Shown here one piece after another: positions 8,799 to 17,489 of a stretch of DNA of 64,000 bases. The stretch spans positions 3,720,001-3,784,000 of the forward strand of contig NZ_CP169244.1 of the NCBI RefSeq assembly GCF_041902385.1, written 5' to 3'. How positions within the stretch are numbered: the stretch's first letter is position 1; every line of letters starts with the position of its first letter. This stretch comes from Arcticibacter sp041902385. GTDB lineage: Bacteria > Bacteroidota > Bacteroidia > Sphingobacteriales > Sphingobacteriaceae. The notes beneath the pieces were generated by a model that was not told the origin of the DNA, did not search any database, and saw only the letters and a program-made list of their open reading frames with translations. The position numbers and the translations under genes were made by a program.

Positions 8799-9857
8799 AT
8801 GAGCTATCAGAAAATTCTTGACCTGCTGGGTGACAGCGCTGAAACCCTTTTGCAGCACCGCTGTAACACCATTTCCAAAGATCTTCTTCATGTTCCGTCT
8901 CCCGATTTTATCGACAAGGTATTTTCGCAGACGAACAGAAATCCCCAGGTATTGAGAAACCTCGGGACGATCTTTAATCATGGACGTTTATCGGGGACCG
9001 GCTATTTGTCTATTCTCCCGATTGATCAGGGCATTGAACACACGGCCGGTGCTTCTTTCGCTCCCAATCCCATGTACTTTGATCCTGAAAACATCATCAG
9101 ACTGGCCATTGAGGGCGGCTGTAACGCTGTTGCTACCACATTTGGTAATCTGGCCATGATGTCCAGAAAATACGCGCACAAGATTCCATTTATCGTAAAG
9201 ATCAACCATAACGAGCTGCTCACATATCCCACCAAGTACAACCAGATCATGTTCGGATCGGTGGATGACGCATGGAACCTCGGTGCTGCCGCCGTTGGTG
9301 CTACCATTTACTTTGGCTCCGAGGAGTCGAGCCGCCAGATCATCGAAGTTGCAGAAGCATTTGAGCGTGCGCATGAACTGGGCATGCCCTGCATCCTGTG
9401 GTGTTACACGCGTAACAATGCATTTAAAAAGGATGGTGTCAATTATGAAGTAGCCGCCGATATAACCGGCCAGGCCAATCACCTCGGTGTCACCATCCAG
9501 GCAGATATTATTAAGCAGAAGATGCCTGAGAATAATGGCGGATTTACGGCGATAAATTTCTCCAAGAGTCACCCTCAGATGTATGACAAGCTGGCCTCAG
9601 ATCACCCTATCGACATGTGCCGGTATCAGGTAGCAAACTGCTACATGGGCAGAGCCGGACTGATCAACTCGGGAGGAGAATCAAAGGGAGCGTCTGACCT
9701 TGCTGAATCTGTAAAAACTGCAGTGGTTAACAAGAGAGCGGGAGGAACAGGTTTGATTTTGGGAAGAAGAGCTTTCCAGCGGCCTTTTGATGAAGGAGTT
9801 GCTTTTCTGCAGACGATGCAGGATGTCTATTTGGCTAAAGAAATAGATCTTGCGTGA
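8799..9857 (+). CDS. Class I fructose-bisphosphate aldolase (FbaB/DhnA type)
   Basis: Schiff-base aldolase of the DhnA branch, 352 residues as in bacterial FbaB. It cleaves fructose 1,6-bisphosphate to dihydroxyacetone phosphate and glyceraldehyde 3-phosphate, or runs the reverse reaction. Supporting segments are SILPIDQGIEHTAGASF near residue 68, IPFIVKINHNELL near residue 130 and AAAVGATIYFGSEES near residue 163. The C-terminal glycine-rich phosphate-binding stretch NSGGESKGASDL is near residue 290. It overlaps the start of the downstream PfkB kinase by one base (TGATG), so the pair forms a two-gene sugar-phosphate unit. Confidence 0.9.
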   Translation: MSYQKILDLLGDSAETLLQHRCNTISKDLLHVPSPDFIDKVFSQTNRNPQVLRNLGTIFNHGRLSGTGYLSILPIDQGIEHTAGASFAPNPMYFDPENIIRLAIEGGCNAVATTFGNLAMMSRKYAHKIPFIVKINHNELLTYPTKYNQIMFGSVDDAWNLGAAAVGATIYFGSEESSRQIIEVAEAFERAHELGMPCILWCYTRNNAFKKDGVNYEVAADITGQANHLGVTIQADIIKQKMPENNGGFTAINFSKSHPQMYDKLASDHPIDMCRYQVANCYMGRAGLINSGGESKGASDLAESVKTAVVNKRAGGTGLILGRRAFQRPFDEGVAFLQTMQDVYLAKEIDLA

Positions 9858-10789
9858 TGATTAGAAATATTATAACAATTACCCTTAATCCTACGGTTGA
9901 CAAGAGCAGCTCTGTCGACCGGATAACACCGGAAAAGAAGCTCCGCTGCGAACAGCCTAAATTCGAGCCCGGGGGAGGAGGGATCAATGTCTCGCGCGGG
10001 CTTTCCCGTCTCGGAATTGCTTCAACCGCCTTTTTCCCCTCAGGGGGAAGAACTGGCAAGCTGCTGGAAGAGTTGCTGGCAATGGAAAATGTGACAACTG
10101 CTCCTCTTCCTGTTAGCGGTGAAACCAGGGAGAACTTTATAGTAGTAGAAAGCTCAACGAATAACCAGTTCCGTTTCGGCATGCCCGGAGCCGAAATTAC
10201 AAAAGACGAGCAGGATACCATCTACTCTGCTATCAACGCTCTTGATCCGTTCCCTGATCTGGCGGTGATCAGCGGCAGCATGCCTCCGGGAGTCGATTCT
10301 GCATTCCTCAGAAAATTGCTGCGTTCATTTAAAGAGAAGGGCTGTCGCGTGATCCTCGATACCTCAGGAAATGCCCTGAGTGAAGCAATTGAAGAAGGTC
10401 CATTCCTCCTTAAGCCCAATATAGGTGAGCTGGCAAGGCTTTCCGGCGTAGAATCGCTCGACAATGACTCCGCTGATGAAGCTGCGCGCGAGCTGATTAG
10501 ACAGGGCAGGGCAGAAGTGATAGTGGTCTCCATGGGGCCCCATGGTGCCTACCTGGTCACCAAAGACGAAACGCATCATATCTCAGCGCCGGCAGTAAAA
10601 AAGCTGAGCACGGTAGGTGCCGGCGACAGCATGGTGGCCGGCATGGTATCAGTACTGGCCTCGGAAGGAAGCTATCTCGATATGGCCCGCATGGGCGTTG
10701 CCTGCGGCTCAGCAGCAACGATGAATCCTGGCACTGGCCTGTTCAAAAAAGACGATGCTGAAAGGCTCTTTAAGTGGCTGTCGCGATAA
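9857..10789 (+). CDS. PfkB-family phosphofructokinase / hexose-phosphate kinase
   Basis: Ribokinase-superfamily sugar-phosphate kinase of 310 residues, of the 1-phosphofructokinase / tagatose-6-phosphate kinase / minor 6-phosphofructokinase group. The N-terminus (TLNPTVDKSSSVDRI) and GGGGINVSRGLSRLG near residue 38 bind substrate. The PfkB signature STVGAGDSMVAGMV near residue 250 carries the catalytic Asp. Coupling to an FBP aldolase (start overlapping its stop as TGATG) suggests it makes fructose 1,6-bisphosphate, although tagatose 1,6-bisphosphate is possible. The start could instead be GTG at 9854. A hairpin terminator follows at 10795. Confidence 0.85.
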   Translation: MIRNIITITLNPTVDKSSSVDRITPEKKLRCEQPKFEPGGGGINVSRGLSRLGIASTAFFPSGGRTGKLLEELLAMENVTTAPLPVSGETRENFIVVESSTNNQFRFGMPGAEITKDEQDTIYSAINALDPFPDLAVISGSMPPGVDSAFLRKLLRSFKEKGCRVILDTSGNALSEAIEEGPFLLKPNIGELARLSGVESLDNDSADEAARELIRQGRAEVIVVSMGPHGAYLVTKDETHHISAPAVKKLSTVGAGDSMVAGMVSVLASEGSYLDMARMGVACGSAATMNPGTGLFKKDDAERLFKWLSR

Positions 10790-11783
10790 AACAGAAAGGG
10801 GGCTTAGCCCCCTTTGCCGTAAACGCATCGATGAGATCCATTACCGTTACGCCGTCCTGACCAGTGCAGGGATTGGCGCCTTCCCCCCGAAAGTATTTTA
10901 CTACTTCTTCTATCATGGGCTGCTGGATATGAGCAGGCAGTTCAAACTCAACGCGCTCATCCTTCCCCTTGCGCGACAGGATGTAGTAGTTGCCGAATAC
11001 AGAAAAAGTGATCTTTCCATCAGAGCCTATGATTTCGCAGACGTCTTTGCTCTCCTCAGGAGGAACAGAGAAACACCATAGCCCCTTAAACAGGATATTG
11101 TCCTTAAAAACAGCTTCTCCCGACACAATATCGTCGGCCTGATAGGCTCCGGCCTGATTCATTGCCAGCCCGGAAACATGACGCGGATAGCCGAAGAACC
11201 AGACCATCAGGTCAAGCTGATGCGGTGCCAGGTCATGGAACAGCCCTCCGCCCGAAATGGCAGGATCCACGCGCCAGTTCTCCTCCGTTTGTGCGATCAT
11301 GTCCGACTGAAGAGGCTGGAACAGCTCCATTCTGATGAAGCGGATGTCTCCGATGGCGCCCGCACTGAGCAATTCCTTAATCCGTTTAAAAACAGCCAGA
11401 CCGCGGCGGTAATGGGCTACAGTGAGCGGTACGCCCGCCCGCGAAGCTGCTTCGTTCATTTTAACTGCAGAAGCAGCGGACAATGCTGCCGGCTTCTCCA
11501 CATAGACCGGCTTTCCTGCTGCCAGCGCTGCCAGTGCATACTGCTCGTGATAGGCCGGCGGGGTAGCGATGTAAATTGCATTTACATCCGGATCGCCAAT
11601 CAGCTGGTCGGCGTCGCTGTACCAGCGCGGTACTCCATGGCGGCGTGCATAATCTTCAGCTTTGTCAGCATTTCGCCGCATCACCGCAAGGAGTTCCGAT
11701 GAAGGGGCTTTATTAAAGGCCGGACCGCTTTTTACTTCGGTCACATTTCCACAGCCGATAATTCCCCATTTGATTTTGCTCAT
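10770..11783 (-). CDS. Gfo/Idh/MocA family oxidoreductase
   Basis: NAD(P)-dependent sugar-type oxidoreductase, 337 residues. The Rossmann motif is WGIIGCGNVTEVKSGPAF at the N-terminus, the family motif YVEKPAALSAASA is near residue 93, and FHDLAPHQLDLMVWFFG is near residue 180. Start chosen at ATG 11783 (MSKIKWGII); the frame runs on to 11825 but the extra residues precede the fold. The last 13 or so codons run through the pfkB terminator hairpin and overlap pfkB by 20 bases. One more G in the G5 run at 10798-10802 would end the protein at TAKGG, so the tail may reflect a real read-through or a homopolymer error. Substrate unknown. Confidence 0.85.
   Translation of the reverse strand: MSKIKWGIIGCGNVTEVKSGPAFNKAPSSELLAVMRRNADKAEDYARRHGVPRWYSDADQLIGDPDVNAIYIATPPAYHEQYALAALAAGKPVYVEKPAALSAASAVKMNEAASRAGVPLTVAHYRRGLAVFKRIKELLSAGAIGDIRFIRMELFQPLQSDMIAQTEENWRVDPAISGGGLFHDLAPHQLDLMVWFFGYPRHVSGLAMNQAGAYQADDIVSGEAVFKDNILFKGLWCFSVPPEESKDVCEIIGSDGKITFSVFGNYYILSRKGKDERVEFELPAHIQQPMIEEVVKYFRGEGANPCTGQDGVTVMDLIDAFTAKGAKPPFCFIATAT
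10795..10815. terminator. pfkB terminator lying inside the oxidoreductase reading frame
   Basis: Perfect nine-base arms, AAAGGGGGC and GCCCCCTTT, with a TTA loop, six bases after the pfkB stop. A and T flanks suit both strands. It lies within the 3' end of the convergent Gfo/Idh coding sequence. Confidence 0.75.
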
Positions 11784-11914
11784 TCTTATATTGCTTTTAT
11801 TCCGGATCAGGACAGGAACTCTCAAAGCGCATAGCTGATCCCTGCCTGCCGGTCATGATTACTGATTTGGCTTCTGCGTCCAGCAGCCGTCATTAGAGGC
11901 GTTCTCTCATCCTG

Positions 11915-12829
11915 TTATTTAATGATCTGAAGGCCTTTTAGCCAATGCTCAATCCGGTCTGTCCAATGATCGGGTGATCTGTCGGGACGAATGCCGAACC
12001 CATGGCCTCCTTTAGGGTAGATGTGCATCTCTGCCGACACTTTGTTCTTTACCAGGCTCTCATAGAACGCTATGCTGTTGCCTACCTTTACTGCGTTATC
12101 ATCAGAAGCGTGAACGAGTAGGGTAGGAGGCGTTTGCGCAGACACCTGACGGTCGTTGGAAAACGCTTCGATCAGCTCTGGCGAAGGCGAGGTTCCGAGC
12201 AGGTTATCTCTTGAGCCTTTGTGCATCAGGGTGTCGCTCAGGCTGATAACAGGATAAACGAGCACCATAAAGTCGGGCCTCAGGTTTACACCTTCCTTAT
12301 TGTCGATGTACGACTTCTGGAAGCGGGTGCCAGCGGTAGAAGCAAGATGCCCTCCGGCTGAAAAGCCAATGATCCCTACCTTGTTGGGGTCGACAGCCCA
12401 TTCCTTCGCACGCGTTCTCACTGTTTTGATGGCCTGCTGAACGTCCTGAAGAGGCCCGATCGTTTTGTCGCTCATCGTTTTATCAGAAGGCAGGCGGTAC
12501 TTAAGGATAAAAGCGGAAACTCCCATCTTATTGAACTCTTCGGCGATGTCGGTTCCCTCATTTGTATAGGATACGATATAGTACCCCCCGCCGGGAATAA
12601 TGACCACTGCTGCACCGTTGGCTTTATCCTTTGGAGCCAGGTGTACTTCGAGTGTTGGTTCAGTTACCTTTCCATACCGGATCATTCCTTGCCCGTCAAC
12701 ATTCTTTTCTTCTTTCTCTGTGTTTTTAATTGTGTTCGGTACTTTGTCCTTATAAAGCGGTATGACCGTTTGCGACTGTCCTTTCATTACAGCGAAGGTG
12801 AATAGTAAAGCGATGGTTATTTTGTACAT
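11915..12829 (-). CDS. Secreted alpha/beta hydrolase (carbohydrate esterase/lipase-like)
   Basis: 304 residues with a cleavable signal peptide (MYKITIALLFTFAVMKGQSQ), so probably periplasmic. The fold is the BD-FAE / acetyl-xylan-esterase-like alpha/beta hydrolase. Visible motifs are the oxyanion loop VVIIPGGGYYIVSY near residue 75, the nucleophile elbow IIGFSAGGHLAST near residue 163, HASDDNAVKV with the acid near residue 240, and the histidine in GGHGFG near residue 275. The family removes ester decorations from plant polysaccharides or hydrolyses small esters; the substrate here is not deducible. It stands alone, with no polysaccharide-utilisation genes beside it. Confidence 0.8.
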   Translation of the reverse strand: MYKITIALLFTFAVMKGQSQTVIPLYKDKVPNTIKNTEKEEKNVDGQGMIRYGKVTEPTLEVHLAPKDKANGAAVVIIPGGGYYIVSYTNEGTDIAEEFNKMGVSAFILKYRLPSDKTMSDKTIGPLQDVQQAIKTVRTRAKEWAVDPNKVGIIGFSAGGHLASTAGTRFQKSYIDNKEGVNLRPDFMVLVYPVISLSDTLMHKGSRDNLLGTSPSPELIEAFSNDRQVSAQTPPTLLVHASDDNAVKVGNSIAFYESLVKNKVSAEMHIYPKGGHGFGIRPDRSPDHWTDRIEHWLKGLQIIK

Positions 12830-13077
12830 GGCGTTTTTTTAGGGCAATATAAAAATAATTGTTTGCTTACTGACTCTTGTTTTCCTAAAGTCGCGCCAGA
12901 CCAAAACGAGCCCAACAGGGGACTTGAAACCCCTATTTTCCCCATTTTTCTACGATTTCTCTCCAGCGCCCACTTTTTCAATGCTTCTGTTCGTATCTGT
13001 TTGGTACTCTGATAGAAGAATAGAGACTTTTTGTATCGAAAGAAGTTGTTTGGCTCCGTATTTGCGTCTGACAGGAC

Positions 13078-13587
13078 ATGATGAGATATTTACTTTTGGT
13101 CTTGTTGTTAGCTACCGGAACCTCAATCAAAGCTCAGTACCTCAGTTGGTACATATCTGCTCAGACTGGCAGTTGCAACTATGGTTCTCCTAATATTAAC
13201 GGGTCGGTTCTTGCGGGCTTCCAAACCGAAGCAGGTCAGCAGTTCTCAGTAGGTCCTGTTATCAAGAGCTATATGTCTAATCAGAGGTTCGGAAATATTG
13301 CAGGTCTCAGAGTCTATTCTCAGACAAGCATCAGCGAAAAAGTAAATCTCTACATGCAATGCGATGTGTCTAACGGCACTCAGTTCGCAGCAGTAAGCAT
13401 GAAATCACCCCTCCGCCTCGAAACAGGTATCGGTATCAACTACATGATCGGCGAGAAGATCGGAGTAGGAGCGGGCTATAACTTCGGCGACTATAACCCC
13501 CTCAGCAACATGAGGAAAAGCAGTCCCGCCCTTAAACTTGTATACTTAGTGCCCTTCAAAAGCAACAGCTGGGGCTATTACCGATAA
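13078..13587 (+). CDS. Small secreted outer-membrane-barrel-like protein
   Basis: 169 residues with a clear signal peptide ending near SIKAQ. The rest is rich in alternating polar/hydrophobic strands, Gly and aromatic residues (VLAGFQTEAGQQFSVGPVIK, IGVGAGYNFGDYNPL), as in small outer-membrane beta-barrels of Bacteroidota. Two ATGs are adjacent (13078 and 13081); AGGA at about 13073 favours the second. It stands alone between the divergent esterase and a co-directional hydrolase. I do not recognise the family and offer no function beyond envelope location. Confidence 0.65.
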   Translation: MMRYLLLVLLLATGTSIKAQYLSWYISAQTGSCNYGSPNINGSVLAGFQTEAGQQFSVGPVIKSYMSNQRFGNIAGLRVYSQTSISEKVNLYMQCDVSNGTQFAAVSMKSPLRLETGIGINYMIGEKIGVGAGYNFGDYNPLSNMRKSSPALKLVYLVPFKSNSWGYYR

Positions 13588-13687
13588 GCGCTCTTTCTAA
13601 CTATTAAACGCTCTCTCATCTCTCACGCTCAATCGGTTTTTCATCTTCAGAGTTTGATTTTATCACACTCTGCCCTAACTTAGGGTC

Positions 13688-14500
13688 ATGATAGAAAAAC
13701 AACAGGTTCTGGTAAACGGCCAGAAAGTGTCCTGCCTCACTAAAGAAGCAGAAGATCCAATTGTAACCATTGTTTTTATTCACGGCTTCCCTTTTAGTTC
13801 TGCTATCTGGGAGCCGCAACTCCTGGCCCTCCCGGGCAATGTAAAAGGCGTTGCGTATGACATTCGCGGCTTTGGAGACAGTCCGGCCACACACACTTAT
13901 TTTAGTATTGATCTTTTCGCCAGAGATCTCTCTGCTTTGCTGTCTGCACTTCATATTGAAAAGGCAGTCCTCTGCGGAGTGTCGATGGGCGGATACATTG
14001 CCTTGCGAGCCTGTGAAGCGTTTCCCGAACAGGTTGCGGGACTGGTGCTTTGTGACACGAATGCCGCCGCTGATTCCAACGAAGGAAAGCTGAAGCGTTT
14101 CGCATCTATTGACCAAATTATGGCGGATAATGTAACTGCCTTTGCCGACCAGTTTGTCGGGGGACTGTTCAGTGAAAAAACGAAGCAAGAAAAGTCCGGA
14201 ATCGTGAATTTTATTCACGGACTGATTCTCAATACCAGCCCGCACACCCTTTGCGGTACGCAGCTCGCCCTGGCTTCCCGCACTGACTCATCCTCCTCTC
14301 TGGCATCAATCAAGGTTCCGGTGATGCTCGTGAGGGGAGCTGATGACCGGCTCAGCACGCAAGAGCAGATCGACTTTATGACGACTCACATCACCGGGGC
14401 AGAGAGTCACTCCATTCCCTTTTGCGGCCATCTGCCTAACCTCGAAGATGCACCGGCTTTTAACGCCCTGCTCAGCGCTTTTTTAGCCAAACATTTTTAG
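13688..14500 (+). CDS. Alpha/beta hydrolase
   Basis: 270-residue cytoplasmic alpha/beta hydrolase without a signal peptide. The oxyanion loop is VFIHGFPFSSAIWEPQ near residue 32, the nucleophile elbow CGVSMGGYIALRA is near residue 97, the acid is in LVRGADDRLST near residue 215, and the histidine is in PFCGHLPNLEDAP near residue 243. This general pattern covers esterases, haloalkane dehalogenases, peroxidases and BioH-like enzymes, so the reaction cannot be fixed. The next gene, topoisomerase IB, starts 23 bases later and may be co-transcribed. Confidence 0.8.
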   Translation: MIEKQQVLVNGQKVSCLTKEAEDPIVTIVFIHGFPFSSAIWEPQLLALPGNVKGVAYDIRGFGDSPATHTYFSIDLFARDLSALLSALHIEKAVLCGVSMGGYIALRACEAFPEQVAGLVLCDTNAAADSNEGKLKRFASIDQIMADNVTAFADQFVGGLFSEKTKQEKSGIVNFIHGLILNTSPHTLCGTQLALASRTDSSSSLASIKVPVMLVRGADDRLSTQEQIDFMTTHITGAESHSIPFCGHLPNLEDAPAFNALLSAFLAKHF

Positions 14501-14523
14501 CCGAAATTGATTTTACTTGAGCG

Positions 14524-15579
14524 ATGACAGAAACAGAACAATTGCTCGAGGAAAATCACCTTGTCTACGTAAGCGATTCTACAGCAGGGATAAAGCGGGT
14601 GCCAGTTGAAGGGGGATTTAAGTACCTCAACAGCAGAGGCGCAGAGGTTACAGATGAAAAGGTGCTCGAACGGATCCGTCGCCTGGTCTTACCGCCGGCC
14701 TGGCGCGAGGTCTGGATAGCCACAAAGGCCAACGCCCACCTGCAGGCCACGGGCATTGATCAGGCAGGCAGGAAGCAATACAGATATCATACGCGGTGGT
14801 CGCAGCTGCGAAACGAGAACAAGTTCTACCGCCTTCTGGAGTTCGGCAGGAAGCTCCCTGAGTTCAGAAGGAACGTGCTGAAAGACCTGCGCCGCAGGTC
14901 GCTCGATCAGCGCAAGGTTCTGGCCATTGCAGTCAACCTCATGCAAAAGACCCTCATCCGGGTAGGGAACGAGTCGTATAAACAATTGTACGGATCCTAC
15001 GGACTCAGTACGCTGCGCGATAAGCACGTCAAAATAGAAGGGAATAACATGAAGCTGAGCTTCCGGGGAAAGAAGGGCGTCATGCACGAAATCAAATTAT
15101 CCGACCGCAACCTGGCTAAGCTTGTCAAGCGCTGCCGCGACATCCCCGGGCAGGAACTCTTCCAATACTACACAGCCGACGGCGAACGCTGTTCCATTGA
15201 TTCCGGGATGATTAATGCGTACATCAAAGAGATCACCGGTTGCGATTTTACGGCTAAAGACTTCCGGACATGGTCAGGCACCCTGGAGGCACTAAGAACC
15301 TACGCTGATTTCGAATTCCCCGAATCGGAGACGAAGCGAAAGAAAGTCACCATAGCTGTCCTCGACTCCGTAAGCGGCAAGCTGGGAAATACACGGTCCG
15401 TTTGTAAAAAGTACTACGTTTTTCCGGCTCTTACTGAAGCGTATGAGGCAGGTGCGCTATTGCCCTTCCTCAAAAAGGTAAAGAAGAACTCCCTTCTTGC
15501 TCCCGATACGGGATTAAATGAGGACGAAAAGGTGCTGCTTTCTTTTCTCAAAAGTGAGAGAAAGAAGAAGGAGGCTTAG
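14524..15579 (+). CDS. DNA topoisomerase IB (poxvirus/bacterial type)
   Basis: 351-residue type IB topoisomerase that relaxes supercoils through a 3'-phosphotyrosine intermediate. The N-terminal domain shows VLPPAWREVWIATKANAHLQ near residue 56, followed by the RYHTRW stretch. The catalytic domain has KTLIRVGNESY near residue 145 (Arg), GKKGVMHEI (Lys), FTAKDFRTWSGT near residue 240 (second Arg) and the active-site Tyr in CKKYYVFPAL near residue 297. Length fits the family. Such enzymes are scattered in bacteria as accessory topoisomerases. It follows the hydrolase by 23 bases. Confidence 0.92.
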   Translation: MTETEQLLEENHLVYVSDSTAGIKRVPVEGGFKYLNSRGAEVTDEKVLERIRRLVLPPAWREVWIATKANAHLQATGIDQAGRKQYRYHTRWSQLRNENKFYRLLEFGRKLPEFRRNVLKDLRRRSLDQRKVLAIAVNLMQKTLIRVGNESYKQLYGSYGLSTLRDKHVKIEGNNMKLSFRGKKGVMHEIKLSDRNLAKLVKRCRDIPGQELFQYYTADGERCSIDSGMINAYIKEITGCDFTAKDFRTWSGTLEALRTYADFEFPESETKRKKVTIAVLDSVSGKLGNTRSVCKKYYVFPALTEAYEAGALLPFLKKVKKNSLLAPDTGLNEDEKVLLSFLKSERKKKEA

Positions 15580-15922
15580 ATCCGGAAATATACCTGGATA
15601 AGTTGCTGCATTCCGCCCATCACGTTCCAAAGCTTCACTTTTATTTTATTATAGTTTTTCATAGTCGCTGATCTTAGTTCTGCTTATCCGAAAGAAAAAA
15701 CCCTGCCAGCGTCGTTTATTCCCCTATTTTATAGTCATTAACCCGCAAAAACCGTCTCATTTTGTTCCTCGGTGGAGGCATAGGTACCCATCGCGGCCCG
15801 TAATTGTCTGTTTAAAAGGACAGTATCTCAGATCGAAATGATCACAATCACGCTTCTTTTTGATTTTTAAGGTAACCGTAGCGCCCTCTTTTACGTTTAT
15901 TTACCCATTATTTCGGGTACTG
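15580..15922 (+). other. Intergenic region with no identified gene
   Basis: 343 bases between topoisomerase IB and an MFS gene. It is AT-rich around 15640-15660 and 15715-15735. I see no terminator, tRNA or convincing reading frame. TACGTTTA near 15890 is one mismatch from a -7 box and could drive the MFS gene. Confidence 0.4.
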
Positions 15923-17404
15923 ATGATAAGTTTAAGGCCGTCGGACAAGTTGACCGACAAGCAGATCGACAAGGGGTTAAGATTAGTAGTTGCAGAAGGC
16001 ATTGCAACAGAATCAATGGTAGCGTTTACCGGGGGAGCGTTCCTCGTCGCCATGGCCATCCAAATGGGGGCAAGCAACTTTCAGCTCGGCGTGCTGGCAG
16101 CCCTGCCAACTTTCAGCAGCATTTTTCAGCTTGTTTCAATCTGGCTGGTTCAAAGGTTTAAAAACAGAAGGGCTGTCGCAGTCTTAAGTAACCTTTGCGC
16201 CAGGTTCCCGCTGGTCATCATCGGGCTGCTGCCCTTTCTTTTTTCTGCCGGAACCAGCATCAAAGTGCTGATCTTTTTACTTTTCTTCCATTATTACCTC
16301 GGATCTATTGCCGGAGCAAGCTGGAATTCCTGGATGAAGGACCTTATCCCTTCTAACAGACTGGGCTCGTACTTTTCGCACCGGAGCCGCCTTACCCAAT
16401 CTGTAAGCGTCATCCTCAGCCTCTCGATAGCTCTTTCACTCGACTACATCAAGGCTCGCTTTCCGAACGACATCATGCTCACTTATTCCGTCATGTTCCT
16501 TGTTGGCGGTGGTTTTGGTATGCTCAGCGTGTTCCTCTTGTCAAGAACTCCTGAGCCTCAGTCACACATGGTGAGCGATAATATCTTCAAGTTGCTTAAA
16601 AAGCCTTTGCTCGACCGTAACTTCAGACGGCTTCTTACTTTCAACAGTTTCTGGGCCTTCTCGCTCAACCTGGCAACTCCTTTCTTTTCGGTATACATGA
16701 TGAAGACCCTCGGCCTGCCGCTGTCTTACATCATTGCCCTCGGAATTCTTTGCCAGGTGAGCAGCATCCTGTCAATCAGGATGTGGGGACGATATTCTGA
16801 TCAATACAGCAACAAGACAATTATCAGGATCTGCGCACCGATCTATATCCTCTGCATTGTGGCCTGGGCCTTCGTCGGCATGACTTCCTCAATGCCCGCC
16901 ATGCTAGGCTTTCTGGCACTCATCAATATCGTTACCGGCTTTTCTACCGCAGGCGCAAACCTTGCCATCGGCAATATCAGCATCAAGCTCGCCCCGCGCG
17001 AGGAAGCCATCGTTTATCTTACCGTAAAGAATATCACCATTGCCGTATTCTCCACCATCGCACCGATGATAGGGGGACTCCTGGCCGACTTTTTTGCCTC
17101 GCATCAGCTCACCGGCGGCTTCTCCTGGACAGGCGACGGCCATACTTCTATGCTGAACCTTCTCAACCTGCAGGGCTGGAACTTTTTCTTCATCATAGGC
17201 GGTGTTTGCGCCATGCTATCACTGCGTGTGCTCGGAAAAGTAAGGGAGCACGGCGAAGTGAACAAAGACAAAGTGGTAGTGGTACTTCGCAGGAAGCTGA
17301 GGAAGAATTTTACCCGCGAAGTGAGAAGGGTAGGCCATATCAGCCCGGCCTTTTCGGGTGACCTCATGAAAAAAGTACGACAGCTTTTTCACATGACGCC
17401 TTAG
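15923..17404 (+). CDS. MFS transporter of unknown substrate
   Basis: 493 residues from ATG 15923 (MISLRPSDKLTDKQ), with about twelve hydrophobic segments and a hydrophilic C-terminal tail of about 50 residues rich in Lys and Arg. The layout is major-facilitator-like: helix 1 at AFTGGAFLVAMAIQMG, a basic loop at VQRFKNRRAVAVL, and an interdomain loop after SVFLLSRTPEPQ. The frame is open upstream to 15860, but those residues are not membrane-like. It is a single gene followed by guaB with its own promoter. No motif reveals a substrate, so the call rests on topology. Confidence 0.7.
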   Translation: MISLRPSDKLTDKQIDKGLRLVVAEGIATESMVAFTGGAFLVAMAIQMGASNFQLGVLAALPTFSSIFQLVSIWLVQRFKNRRAVAVLSNLCARFPLVIIGLLPFLFSAGTSIKVLIFLLFFHYYLGSIAGASWNSWMKDLIPSNRLGSYFSHRSRLTQSVSVILSLSIALSLDYIKARFPNDIMLTYSVMFLVGGGFGMLSVFLLSRTPEPQSHMVSDNIFKLLKKPLLDRNFRRLLTFNSFWAFSLNLATPFFSVYMMKTLGLPLSYIIALGILCQVSSILSIRMWGRYSDQYSNKTIIRICAPIYILCIVAWAFVGMTSSMPAMLGFLALINIVTGFSTAGANLAIGNISIKLAPREEAIVYLTVKNITIAVFSTIAPMIGGLLADFFASHQLTGGFSWTGDGHTSMLNLLNLQGWNFFFIIGGVCAMLSLRVLGKVREHGEVNKDKVVVVLRRKLRKNFTREVRRVGHISPAFSGDLMKKVRQLFHMTP

Positions 17405-17453
17405 CCGCGCTGAGTATTTCTTATTGTATTTTTCAATATCTGAGAAATTTGTC

Positions 17454-17461
17454 TATATTTG
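17454..17461 (+). promoter_or_regulatory. -7 box for guaB
   Basis: TATATTTG matches TAnnTTTG exactly and lies 28 bases before the ATG at 17490. This argues that the in-frame ATG at 17424, upstream of the box, is not the guaB start. No clear TTTG is seen at -33. Confidence 0.55.
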
Positions 17462-17489
17462 CCCGGCAAATAATAAAATTTATTTGCTC

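Noticed and set aside
17424..17489. Longer guaB starting at 17424
   Set aside because: The 22 added residues do not belong to IMP dehydrogenase, and the promoter box at 17454 lies inside them.
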